A DNA stretch of 64,000 bases, from NCBI GenBank assembly GCA_029961045.1, contig JASBVN010000020.1:1-64000 (forward strand). The letters are read 5' to 3'. The notes below the pieces were generated by a model, which saw only the letters and a program-made list of their open reading frames with translations, was not told the DNA's origin and ran no database searches. Positions within the stretch are counted from its first letter, which is position 1. Each line of letters begins with the position of its first letter. The position numbers and the translations under genes were made by a program. Source of the stretch: Alicyclobacillaceae bacterium (GTDB taxonomy: Bacteria > Bacillota > Bacilli > Kyrpidiales > Kyrpidiaceae). Shown here piece by piece: positions 1 to 9,431 of the stretch.

Positions 1-328
1 GTGTCAACGTTTGGTAGGCGGAAGACCTCACCGGCACCCGTTCTCCTCACCACAATCGTTGCTCTGCTTGGACCAACTTCCGAAGTACATACTTCACCCA
101 CGGCCGGTCTGCTGCAGAGCCTTCCAGCACCGGCAGGTGGGCTTCCAGCCACTCCCATTATCTGCGTACACATTAACAACTTTATTGTAGCCGATATCTA
201 TCAATATTACCGTAAGCGTCATATGCTGTTACAATTATCCGAAAAGAATTTTTAGCAGTAACGTTCCACTCACCCTGAGGGTCCGCATTATGGTTTGGCC
301 CGGTGATAATCCTTAGTGAATTTGCCAT
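1..328 (-). pseudogene. Broken small gene with an Ig-like/filamin-like repeat, cut by the window edge
   Basis: A minus-strand ATG at 328 follows a strong ribosome binding site (GAGGAGG, 9 nt spacing). It opens a 48-residue frame ending at 182, with a segment reading FRIIVTAYDAYGNID. After dropping one base near 192, the next frame continues with GYNKVVNVYADNGSGW, which is how Ig-like or filamin-type repeats usually go on. I infer a frameshifted remnant rather than a functional 48-residue peptide. The rest runs off the left edge. The open plus-strand frame at 1-255 has no such features and looks like a shadow. Family assignment is tentative. Confidence 0.35.
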
Positions 329-363
329 CTTGTATCTCCTCCTCAAATAATTTTTCTGTCAAG

Positions 364-417
364 CGTCAGTGAAAATGTCACCTTAACGGAGGGTAAATTC
401 GTCTGTGAAAATGTCAC
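364..417. repeat. Left terminal repeat pair of the insertion sequence
   Basis: Two direct copies of the end sequence lie at 364-381 (CGTCAGTGAAAATGTCAC) and 400-417 (CGTCTGTGAAAATGTCAC). They differ at one base and are 18 bp apart. They match, in inverted orientation, the two copies at the right end of the element. Doubled end repeats of this sort are probably transposase-binding sites; that role is inferred. Confidence 0.8.
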
Positions 418-634
418 ATGGCAGCATGTCGCAGCTGGACCCTTGTACAGGTGTAGGAAGGCTAAAGGGAGCCTGAAGGGACCTCGGGAGCATTGCCCAA
501 AGTGCGTGGTCCTGCCCCCATCAGGCCCCTAAGGAGTGTACCACACCCGCGCCAGGGCCGCTGCGCTTGCGGCTGGGTCACCCCGTGAGCCATCCCCCGT
601 TTGGCCTTGACGGACCCCATGCAGGTCTTCTAAG

Positions 635-1641
635 CTAAGGTCGCACCTGTAGGCTTGCAGGAGGTTTGGACGCAGGGCCTAACCGGAACTTGCGCCAAGG
701 ATGGTCTGCAGGTGGTTTATAGGGCGAACGGGAAGATGCACGGGCGGCGTCTTCCCGCTTGTTTTCTTGGGATTTGGGCTTGGGACACGGCTCGAGCAAA
801 TAGAAGGTGTGGCCATCCCATAGCCATAGCTGCCCGGATGCGGACGATAGGCGGATTCGGGCTCCGCAGGTTCGACGGCGAAACGGGCATTGTATTTCTC
901 GATGAGCTCGGGCAAGACGCGATTGGCCTCCTCGAGGGTGGAGACTTGGCGGAGCCGCAGTTCCATGGTGAGGCGGTCTTGCAATGTACCCCAGAGCCGT
1001 TCGATGCGGCCTTTGGCTTGGGGTGAGCGAGCGAAGGAAAGCGAGATCCCCAATTCTAAGACAGCTTGGCTGAACTGGGTCATAGGCTGGACACCCGCCA
1101 GTTCTTCCTCAGAGCAAAAGACAGCCCCGACGACGCGGCCGGTGGCGTCATCTATGGCGGCGTGGAGGACCAATTTGGGGCCTCTGTCCTCAAGCCAGGG
1201 GTGTTGGCTGGCATCCATCTGCCAGAGCAGACCTGCACGTTCTTTCCGAGGGCGTACGCGGTGCCGTTTGGCCGGGCGATGCTTGCGAGCAGGCGGGATG
1301 CCGGCGGCGCGCAATGTCCGGCGAACGGTGGAGACGCTGACGCAGATGCCTTCGCGTTCCGCCAACAGCTCGGTGAAATGGGAGTCATTGCACCCGGTAT
1401 AGGCAGGGGTGGAATACAGGGAGACAATCTGGTGTTTCAACTCGTCGGGCAGGGCGTGCTTGGGCTTGCGTCCGCGGTTTTTGTGGATGATGCCCTCCTC
1501 CCCCTCTTCGAGGACGCGCTTTTTCAGCCGCAGGACCTGACGAGTGGACAACTGCAGCAACTCGGCTGCGTCTGCCACTGAGAGGCTGCCCTCAATAAGG
1601 CGCTGAATCACCGTGAGTCGTCGAATCTCATGCCGTCGCAT
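635..1641 (-). pseudogene. ISNCY/IS1202-type transposase, internally deleted and frameshifted
   Basis: The ATG at 1641 is preferred because AGGAG lies 9 nt upstream. The N-terminus is a helix-turn-helix (SVADAAELLQLSTRQVLRL), followed by the integrase-core start LLWQMDASQHPWLEDRGP (first catalytic Asp). Family members then carry about 40 residues with a YSDRH-type motif (second catalytic Asp). Here VVGAVFCSEEELAGVQPMTQ joins directly, so that segment is missing. The third acidic residue is kept in SPQAKGRIERLWGT. Near 820 the open frame turns to nonsense, while the neighbouring frame reads LWLWDGHTFYLLEP and later KPPADHPWRKFRL, as in intact relatives, ending at 635. Deletion plus frameshift make this a pseudogene. 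Confidence 0.8.
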
Positions 1642-1664
1642 AACCAAGGTCTCCTGTCTCATAA

Positions 1665-1709
1665 GTGACATTTTCTCGGACGCATCTCACGGTGACAATA
1701 TCACAGACG
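1665..1709. repeat. Right terminal repeat pair of the insertion sequence
   Basis: Inverted copies of the end repeat lie at 1665-1682 (reads CGTCCGAGAAAATGTCAC on the minus strand) and 1692-1709 (CGTCTGTGATATTGTCAC). The outer copy differs from the left inner copy at two bases. Spacing between the two right copies (9 bp) is shorter than on the left (18 bp). Confidence 0.75.
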
Positions 1710-1733
1710 AACAACAGGGTCTTGAACAATCCC

Positions 1734-1762
1734 TTGTGAAAGCCCGAACCCTGTGCTATTCT
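1734..1762 (+). promoter_or_regulatory. Probable sigma-A promoter of thiC
   Basis: TTGTGA at 1734-1739, a 17-nt spacer, then TATTCT at 1757-1762, with an upstream TG (TGCTATTCT) that makes it an extended -10. Transcription would start near 1769, just before the riboswitch. The insertion-sequence end lies 25 bp upstream and could affect activity. Confidence 0.6.
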
Positions 1763-1783
1763 GAAGATATCACCAACCGCATA

Positions 1784-1880
1784 GCGCACGGGAGCTCGGG
1801 GAGCCGGGCTGAGAGGGCAACCGATATCCGTTGCCGACCGTTTGAACCTGACCTGGGTAATGCCAGCGGAGGAACTGCAC
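1784..1880 (+). promoter_or_regulatory. TPP riboswitch (THI element)
   Basis: The leader of thiC carries the conserved thi-box pieces: a 5' stem with GGGAGC, then GCTGAGAGGG (1808-1817), and the 3' half ACCGTTTGAACCTGACC (1837-1853) followed by TGGGTAATGCCAGCGGAGG. This is the standard thiamine pyrophosphate aptamer. It is followed by a rho-independent terminator, so ligand binding should end transcription before thiC. Confidence 0.95.
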
Positions 1881-1939
1881 TCGTCCCGGAGGAATGCGCC
1901 GTCGAAAGGCGGAGCCTCCCGCGTTCGTACGGAAGATTC

Positions 1940-1975
1940 AGACCTCCCCGGTTCTCCTGGGGCGGTCTTTTTTCT
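1940..1975 (+). terminator. Riboswitch-controlled attenuator of thiC
   Basis: The hairpin AGACCTCCCCGG...CGGGGCGGTCT-type stem, closed by AGACC and GGTCT, is followed by a run of six T (1968-1973) and lies 70 nt before the thiC start. Its place between the TPP aptamer and the gene makes it the expression platform. Confidence 0.85.
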
Positions 1976-2026
1976 TGGTCGGTTACCGGTCCTCCAGCCT
2001 CTGCGCGGCGGTTGCACGACTTGTGA

Positions 2027-3829
<1,803 letters not shown>

Positions 3830-3834
3830 CATAC

Positions 3835-3877
3835 AAAAAATCCCCGGGTTCCAAAGAAGGAGCCCGGGGTTTTTTTG
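3835..3877. terminator. Bidirectional terminator between thiC and the converging operon
   Basis: The stem CCCCGGGTTCC/GGAGCCCGGGG-type is flanked by A6 on the left and T7 on the right, so it can stop thiC transcripts and also the minus-strand operon that ends at 3906. Confidence 0.9.
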
Positions 3878-3905
3878 CCCTAGCCGCTACGCTCGAATCC
3901 CCGGG

Positions 3906-4724
3906 CTACCACAGCGGGAACATGTCTTCCACCCGCCGAACACGGTAGGTGGCCCGGACCGGGTGGGGAACCCCGTGAGGATCGATGAACACCGTCCGGC
4001 ACCCCGCCCGGCGGGCCGGCACCACGTCGTTGCGGTAATTGTCGCCGACCACCAGCACTTCGTTTCCGGAGACGCCGAACTGCCGGTGCCATTCCTGCAA
4101 CCGGACGTGCAACCCTTCCGGCTTTCCCGTCGAAAACGACCAGTCGTCGAACAGATCCTGAAGCTCCAATTTGCGAAGGATGGCCCAGCTATCCGGTTCG
4201 GGGCTGTTCGTGGCGAGGACCTGAATGACCCCTTCCCGCTTGCGGGCCTCGACAAACTCCCTCAACCCCGGCACCACCGGTACCGGTACCCCTTCCGCCA
4301 TCATATATTCCCGAGTCGCGAGAAAACTCCTCCGCACCGCTTCCCGGGGGATATCGTGATAAGAGGCCAGCACCATCATCCCCCACCACAGATCCCCCAC
4401 ATACAGCCAGTCCCCGAGATCCTTCTCCTCTTCTAAGGCGCCGGTCAACTCCTCGTACCGCCGGGGACCGGGTTCCACGGGCATCCCTTCCCAGGTCATC
4501 ACCCCTCCCGGCGTACACACCCAGCGGTTCCGGATCTCGTAGAAAGTCCCCACACGGAGGGGATGGCGCTCCTCCATCATGTTCTCGTAATCCCGCTCAA
4601 AGGCGGCCGCCCGGGAAGCGGACGCCGACAGCCGATCCCGGTAATACGCGAAATGACTCGTATCCCGGTACAAGGTTCCGTCCAAATCGTACACGATCAT
4701 CCGCGTGTCACGCACCCGGTCCAC
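3906..4724 (-). CDS. HAD-superfamily hydrolase
   Basis: Haloacid-dehalogenase-type phosphatase of 272 residues. It shows motif I DLDGT (YDLDGTLYRD, near residue 13), a motif II-like threonine in VLATNSPEP, a lysine in STGKPEG, and motif IV as VVGDNYRND. A large cap lies between motifs I and II, as in C1-cap phosphatases. The substrate is not evident. It starts 24 nt after the ABC permease and is the last gene of the minus-strand operon, ending at the terminator shared with thiC. The start is uncertain: the GTG at 4724 and the ATG at 4700 (immediately before IVYDLDG) are both possible. Confidence 0.85.
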   Translation of the reverse strand: MDRVRDTRMIVYDLDGTLYRDTSHFAYYRDRLSASASRAAAFERDYENMMEERHPLRVGTFYEIRNRWVCTPGGVMTWEGMPVEPGPRRYEELTGALEEEKDLGDWLYVGDLWWGMMVLASYHDIPREAVRRSFLATREYMMAEGVPVPVVPGLREFVEARKREGVIQVLATNSPEPDSWAILRKLELQDLFDDWSFSTGKPEGLHVRLQEWHRQFGVSGNEVLVVGDNYRNDVVPARRAGCRTVFIDPHGVPHPVRATYRVRRVEDMFPLW

Positions 4725-4747
4725 CGCCTTTTCATCGAATCATCCGA

Positions 4748-5509
4748 TCAGCGAATCAGCCGCCGCCGCAACAGCAGCACCGGCACATAAAACAGGACCG
4801 CCGTCGCCGCCGCAAGCCATGCGGCATCCACACCGACGTGAGTCCACTGCCCGAACGTCAGTTCCCGGGTGAGGCGCACCGCGTGCATCAGGGGCGTCAG
4901 CCACGCAATGACCTGAGCGTACTCCGGCAACCCCTCCAAAGGAAAGAAGATCCCGGAAAACACAAACATCGGCGTGATGAACAGGGTGATGTAATAATTG
5001 AAATGATCAATTTGGGGCACCAAAGTCGCCACGCTCATCGCGAGCACCGAAAAGAGAAGTCCCGTCAGCACCGACACGAGCGGCACGAGAAGAGCCGACA
5101 GGTGCCACTCGGGCACAAAGCGGAAAATTTCCACCACCGCGAGGATGATCGTGCCGACGATCCCCGCCTTCGCCGCCCCGTAGAGCAGTTCCCCCGCCGC
5201 CACTTCCTCGACGCCCACCGGCGTCGCGATGATCGCATCGAAGGTTTTCTGAAACTCCATGCGCACATAGGTGCCGTAGGTGGATTCAAAGGTCGCCGCA
5301 AACATGGCGGTGGAGGCGACGATCCCCGGCGCGATAAAGGCGGTGTACGACAGCCCCCCGATGCCCTCCACGTACCGGGTCATGCCGAGTCCCATACCCA
5401 ACAGATACAAAAAGGGTTCAAAAAAATTCGTCACCAAATTGTTAAACCAGTACCGGCGAAACACATCCATATTCCGGGCGAAGACCGCCCATACATGGCG
5501 GAGGCGCAT
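4748..5509 (-). CDS. ABC-2 type transporter permease
   Basis: A 253-residue membrane protein of the ABC-2 (YadH/DrrB-like) exporter family. It has about six hydrophobic segments and the conserved ABC-2 block around FSGIFFPLEGLPEYAQVIAWLTPLMH. It begins 5 nt after the ATPase gene and should pair with it as an efflux system. The substrate is unknown. Its place behind sucrose-synthesis genes could mean export linked to osmotic stress, but nothing in the protein itself shows that. Confidence 0.9.
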   Translation of the reverse strand: MRLRHVWAVFARNMDVFRRYWFNNLVTNFFEPFLYLLGMGLGMTRYVEGIGGLSYTAFIAPGIVASTAMFAATFESTYGTYVRMEFQKTFDAIIATPVGVEEVAAGELLYGAAKAGIVGTIILAVVEIFRFVPEWHLSALLVPLVSVLTGLLFSVLAMSVATLVPQIDHFNYYITLFITPMFVFSGIFFPLEGLPEYAQVIAWLTPLMHAVRLTRELTFGQWTHVGVDAAWLAAATAVLFYVPVLLLRRRLIR

Positions 5510-5513
5510 TCCT

Positions 5514-6494
5514 TTATCCCTCCCGCAGCATCCGGCCGGTCAGGCGCAAAAAAATGTCATCGAGGGTGGTAGGCCGGTGGAAGAATCCCGCCCCTTCCAA
5601 TCCCGCCTTCCGAAGCCGGTACACCGCCGCCTCCGCCTCGCCGGGCGAATCCGCGTAAATCAGGAAGCGGTCCTCGGCCGATTCCGTCCCCCGGACCCTC
5701 GCCCCGTTCTCCCCCGGCCCGTCCAGGATCTTTCTCGCCTCCTCGTGGCGGTCCGGCGGCAAAAAAACTTCGGCCGTCCACGCCCCGGCGTGTTGTTCAA
5801 TCAACCGGTTGGGTGAACCTTCCGCCAGGATGCGCCCCTGATCCATAATCACCAGGCGGTCGCACATCCGGGCGGCTTCCTCCATGTAGTGGGTCGTCAA
5901 GAGGAGCGTGACGCCCTGCGCCTTCAACTCCCGCATCTTGGCCCACACCAGCTGCCTCGCCTGGGGATCCAGGCCGGTGGTGGGCTCATCCAGGATCAAC
6001 AGTTCCGGGTCGTTCATCAATCCCCGGGCGATCACGAGACGGCGCTTCATGCCGCCGGAGAGTTTATCCACCTTCGCGTCCCGCCGTTCGGACAGGCCGA
6101 CAAAGGCGAGAAGCCTTTCGGCCCGCTCGAGGGCCGTCCGCCGCGGCAAGCCGAAATACCGGCCATAGACGAGCAAATTCTGGATCACCGTAAAATCCGG
6201 ATCGAGGTTGTCCTCCTGGGGGACCACCCCGATCCGGGCTTTGATCTCCCGCATGCGGGTACGGACATCCAGGCCGAGGACGCGCAGTTCTCCCTCGGTG
6301 ACCGGCGTGCGGCCGTAGATCATCTTCATCGTAGTGGATTTGCCCGCGCCGTTGGGCCCCAACAGCCCAAAACACTCGCCGCGGCGGACGGCCAGATCAA
6401 TCCCCCGCACGGCTTCAAATTCCCCGTAACGCTTCCGCAGGCCGCGCGCCTCCAGCGCGAGGTTCTCTCCGGAGATTTCTACGTTGAGCAGCAC
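5514..6494 (-). CDS. ABC transporter ATP-binding protein (DrrA/YadG type)
   Basis: A 326-residue ATPase that energises the adjacent ABC-2 permease. The Walker A motif is GPNGAGKST, the signature is LSGGMKRRL, Walker B with its glutamate is LLILDEPTTGLD, and the switch histidine is in TTHYMEEAARM. A C-terminal extension of about 90 residues follows the nucleotide-binding domain, as in DrrA-like exporters. The GTG start at 6494 follows GGGGGGAG. It lies 19 nt after the regulator gene, so it probably belongs to the same transcript. Confidence 0.92.
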   Translation of the reverse strand: MLLNVEISGENLALEARGLRKRYGEFEAVRGIDLAVRRGECFGLLGPNGAGKSTTMKMIYGRTPVTEGELRVLGLDVRTRMREIKARIGVVPQEDNLDPDFTVIQNLLVYGRYFGLPRRTALERAERLLAFVGLSERRDAKVDKLSGGMKRRLVIARGLMNDPELLILDEPTTGLDPQARQLVWAKMRELKAQGVTLLLTTHYMEEAARMCDRLVIMDQGRILAEGSPNRLIEQHAGAWTAEVFLPPDRHEEARKILDGPGENGARVRGTESAEDRFLIYADSPGEAEAAVYRLRKAGLEGAGFFHRPTTLDDIFLRLTGRMLREG

Positions 6495-6515
6495 GCACTC
6501 CCCCCTACCCGGAAC

Positions 6516-7151
6516 CTACACCGGCTGTTTTCCTTCCAGCAACCGCTCAATCTGGGCCAGGGAACTCGGCTCGGCGATCACCCAGAGCAGATCCCCGGCC
6601 GCCAGCGGAGCCTCTCCGGCAGCCAGACTCATGGCTTTGTCGGGGCGCTCGATGGAAACCACCGTCGCGCCTGTAACATTGCGAAAAGACAGATCTCTCA
6701 AGGTCTTGCCCACCACCGGCGACCCTTCGGGAATGGTGACGCAGTGCAGCAGTTCATGCAGAACGACATAGCGGTGGGAGGAATGCTGAATGTCATGCAA
6801 CACTTCGTCAATCTCCTGGTCCAATATCCGCCGTTTTTCCACCAGTTCCGTCAGGCGGTTGTGGAGTTCCGCAAGCGTCCGCTTGAAGTGCATCCGGGAC
6901 AAAAACAGTTCGGCGGCCCGTTTCGACAACACCACAATGCCGACCCCGGCTTGGACCTTGACGACCTTCGCCCCGTCCAACAGGGCGATGGCCCGGCGAA
7001 CCGTTTCGGGCGAGACCCCGTACCGGCTCGCCAACGTCGACCGTCCGTGAAGCTTCATCCCCTCCGCATATTCGTTCGACGCGATTTTTTCGGCAATGTC
7101 GGCCGCGATCTGTTCATAGCGGGATAGGCCTTCAGGATGGGGACCGGCCAC
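6516..7151 (-). CDS. BusR-like regulator: GntR-type winged helix plus RCK_C/TrkA_C domain
   Basis: The predicted 211-residue protein has a GntR-type winged helix (residues 6-75, with STLASRYGVSPETVRRAIALLDG), a coiled coil (95-130), and a C-terminal RCK_C/TrkA_C domain (135-205, with PVVGKTLRDLSFRNVTGATVVSI). This order is that of BusR, the c-di-AMP-responsive repressor of osmolyte uptake in lactic acid bacteria. Ligand and target here are inferred. GTG at 7151 is chosen because AAGGAG lies 9 nt upstream and the domain begins there; longer in-frame starts reach into unrelated sequence. It follows the sucrose-phosphatase gene and may control the operon it sits in. Confidence 0.82.
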   Translation of the reverse strand: MAGPHPEGLSRYEQIAADIAEKIASNEYAEGMKLHGRSTLASRYGVSPETVRRAIALLDGAKVVKVQAGVGIVVLSKRAAELFLSRMHFKRTLAELHNRLTELVEKRRILDQEIDEVLHDIQHSSHRYVVLHELLHCVTIPEGSPVVGKTLRDLSFRNVTGATVVSIERPDKAMSLAAGEAPLAAGDLLWVIAEPSSLAQIERLLEGKQPV

Positions 7152-7189
7152 AACTACGCAACTCCTTCGCCGATTTTCGGAGAGGGAGA

Positions 7190-7933
7190 TTAAATGGGAT
7201 AAACCCCCGCCTCTCCGTACCAATGTTCCCATCCTTGAAGTATACCACACGCATAGGGGCGCGAGGCGATATAGACGGAAGAAGGCCACTGGCCTTGGCG
7301 CAGGGATTCCTCGGCGTTGCCGACCACCACGGCGGGGAAGCCGGCCGAAAGCATGTCCCGGTCGTTTCCGCCGTCTCCGCAGACGAGCACCCACCGGGCT
7401 CCCAATTTGCGAACCAGATACCGCACGGCAGCCCCTTTACCGGAAGTAGAAGGAATCACGTCCAGGCGATCCCGGCCGGTGACCGCCTTCACCGGAAGAC
7501 CGGCCTCCCGCAGGAGTTTTTCCACGCGGATCGCCGTTTCTTCCTTGCCGTCCCAGCACCCGCTGATCCGTCCCCGGGGACCCCAGGGATCCCCGGTGTC
7601 ATCGACCGTATCGACGGCAAATCCGTCCATCCCCCGAACAAGGCGAAGAACGGCCTCCGGGCGCCAAGTGGCTGCCGCGATACGCCGCCACCGGTGGTCT
7701 TCCTCCCACCCGGGTTCGCACCGAAGCCGGAAAAATATGCGACTGCCCACGTCGACCGCCAAGGCCGCCGGTTCGGGCAAATTTTGTTCCTGCACGAGTT
7801 CCAAGGCGGATGCCATAGACCGGCCGGTGGCGTACACCAGTTGCCACTCGGGATGCTCGTCTCGCCAATGGAGGAAAGCCTCTAAACAGGCCCTTGAGCC
7901 GACGAGGGTGCCGTCCAGATCGGTCGCGATCAC
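7190..7933 (-). CDS. Sucrose-phosphate phosphatase-like HAD hydrolase
   Basis: A 247-residue C2-cap HAD phosphatase. Motif I is TDLDGTLVG at the N-terminus, motif II lies in YATGRSM, and motif IV is GDGGNDRDML. The stretch ALAVDVGSRIFF resembles the 'SVGTEIYY' region of sucrose-6F-phosphate phosphatases. It follows a sucrose-phosphate-synthase-like gene by 22 nt, so I infer that it releases sucrose from sucrose 6-phosphate. Mannosylglycerate- or glucosylglycerate-phosphate phosphatase is the main alternative. GTG at 7933 is the best start; a longer frame to 8047 would overlap the upstream gene by about 90 nt. Confidence 0.8.
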   Translation of the reverse strand: MIATDLDGTLVGSRACLEAFLHWRDEHPEWQLVYATGRSMASALELVQEQNLPEPAALAVDVGSRIFFRLRCEPGWEEDHRWRRIAAATWRPEAVLRLVRGMDGFAVDTVDDTGDPWGPRGRISGCWDGKEETAIRVEKLLREAGLPVKAVTGRDRLDVIPSTSGKGAAVRYLVRKLGARWVLVCGDGGNDRDMLSAGFPAVVVGNAEESLRQGQWPSSVYIASRPYACGILQGWEHWYGEAGVYPI

Positions 7934-7955
7934 CCTTTCGGCCCGGAAAGAATCT

Positions 7956-9233
7956 TCAGAGGGAGACCGGTTTTTTCGCCGCTTCCGCAAGATAAACGTC
8001 GACCACCCGCTGCGCAATCGCAGGCCACGCAAATCGCCGCCGGGCATCCGATTTCCCCTTTCTCCGGTACGTTTCCCGACAATCGCGGCAGGACCAGGTC
8101 TCCTCCATGACCCGTGCGAGGATTTCGGGGTTTTTCGGAGGTACCAGCCTGCCCGTCACACCGTCTTGAACAATATGGCGAAGACCCCCGACGTCTGAAG
8201 CGATCACCACTCCGCCCGCCGCCATCGCCTCGGCGGCCACCAGACCGAAGGATTCGTACCAGGACGGAACCACCACCATCGCCGCGTCCCGGTACAGCCG
8301 CGGAAGCCGCTTATTGTCCACCGGCCCGAGGTAGCGAATCCTTTTCGGATCGCCCTCCCTCCACCGCCCCAACTTCCGGAAATTGTTCGACCATCGCTTC
8401 CAGTCCCGTCCGTAGGCGTCCCCTCCTGCGATCCACAGAGGAGGGACATCGGGATTCCGGGCCGCCCACATGCTGTAAGCCTCCATCAGTACGCCGAGCC
8501 CTTTTTCGGGAGTCAACCGGCCGACGTACAGGACATAGGGCTTTGGATGTCTCCCGGACCCAAAGGGCGCCCCGCAATCCCGATCGCGCTCCGCATCCGG
8601 CCGTCGGGATTCCGCTGTCGGAGGATCCGGGTCTTCAAAGAAATGCCCGGCCACTCCGGCGGGAATCACCGAGACGGACCCGATCGGCGTCTTTCCGCAA
8701 AACTCCCGGGCCAAATCCCGCTCCGTTTCCGTCGTCACCACCACGTGGTCCGCATCCACCAAAACCGAGCGCTCCCTCCACAGGCGCTCCCAATCCCACT
8801 GGCCCGTTTGCAAGCCTTTGACCATCCCCAGGGAATGAGGCGTATAGACCAGCGGATATCCGCATTCCCCGCGAAGTTTAAGCCCCAGAAGGCCGGACAT
8901 CCAGTAATGGGCGTGAACGACATCGTACTTTCCGGAAGGGGTCTTTGCCCTCATCTCCGAATAAAATCGATCCAACCGGCTGTACAAGTCGGATTTTTCT
9001 AGATCTCCCTTGCGCCCCGCCGAAATGCGAATCACCCGGACTCCTTCGCCGAAAGGCTCCACCTCCGGCGCCTCGGCCCTGGACCAGTGGGTGAACACGT
9101 CCACCCGGTGCCCGAGGCGGCCGAGGTGGAGGGCCAGTTGGTACACGTACTGATTCTGTCCGCCGCTTTTCGAGTCGCCCAGAGGCGCCAGGGGATCCCC
9201 GTGATCGGAAATCATGCAAATCCGCAGACCCAT
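7956..9233 (-). CDS. Sucrose-phosphate synthase-like glycosyltransferase (GT4)
   Basis: A 425-residue GT-B fold enzyme. The N-terminal block HGDPLAPLGDSKSGGQNQYV followed by HLGRLGHRVDVFTHW is characteristic of sucrose-phosphate synthase and sucrose synthase. The C-terminal half has YVGRLTPEKGL and the EX7E-type nucleotide-sugar site in PSWYESFGLVAAEAMAAG. The expected reaction is UDP- or ADP-glucose plus fructose 6-phosphate to sucrose 6-phosphate. ATG at 9233 follows GGGGAGGGG. It is first in the minus-strand operon, behind the promoter at 9270-9299. MshA-like or other GT4 donors cannot be excluded, but the phosphatase next door supports sucrose. Confidence 0.85.
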   Translation of the reverse strand: MGLRICMISDHGDPLAPLGDSKSGGQNQYVYQLALHLGRLGHRVDVFTHWSRAEAPEVEPFGEGVRVIRISAGRKGDLEKSDLYSRLDRFYSEMRAKTPSGKYDVVHAHYWMSGLLGLKLRGECGYPLVYTPHSLGMVKGLQTGQWDWERLWRERSVLVDADHVVVTTETERDLAREFCGKTPIGSVSVIPAGVAGHFFEDPDPPTAESRRPDAERDRDCGAPFGSGRHPKPYVLYVGRLTPEKGLGVLMEAYSMWAARNPDVPPLWIAGGDAYGRDWKRWSNNFRKLGRWREGDPKRIRYLGPVDNKRLPRLYRDAAMVVVPSWYESFGLVAAEAMAAGGVVIASDVGGLRHIVQDGVTGRLVPPKNPEILARVMEETWSCRDCRETYRRKGKSDARRRFAWPAIAQRVVDVYLAEAAKKPVSL

Positions 9234-9260
9234 CGCACGCCCCTCCCCATCGGATCATCC

Positions 9261-9299
9261 GACAACTTTAGTATAATCATAAGTTGTCTGTATGTCAAT
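9261..9299 (-). promoter_or_regulatory. Promoter with overlapping inverted-repeat operator for the sucrose operon
   Basis: On the minus strand TTGACA (9294-9299), a 17-nt spacer and TATACT (9271-9276) form a near-perfect sigma-A promoter. A perfect inverted repeat GACAACTT-N12-AAGTTGTC (9261-9288) covers the spacer and -10 region, so a bound protein would block RNA polymerase. The BusR-like regulator of the same operon is the natural candidate, by inference. Confidence 0.75.
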
Positions 9300-9431
9300 T
9301 CCAGATGCCCTGGCGCAAGAGGGGGAGCTTTATGCCTTTCGCCTCCGGCAGGATGAGGAATGCGAGAAACACTTGTATAATCGAACGAGAAACAGATCGA
9401 TTCCCAGACTCTACAGAAGGAGACGAGACGC

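Larger units (their letters stand above)
364..1709 (-). mobile_element. Decayed ISNCY/IS1202-like insertion sequence
   Basis: About 1.35 kb bounded by paired 18-bp terminal repeats of consensus CGTCNGNGAAAATGTCAC: two copies at each end, in inverted orientation between the ends. It contains one minus-strand transposase frame of the ISNCY/IS1202 type. The transposase has lost an internal segment and is frameshifted near its C-terminus, so the copy should be unable to move itself. The 418-634 stretch holds no gene and looks like eroded 3' element sequence. The right end lies 25 bp from the -35 box of the thiC promoter. No target-site duplication was identified with confidence. Confidence 0.75.
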
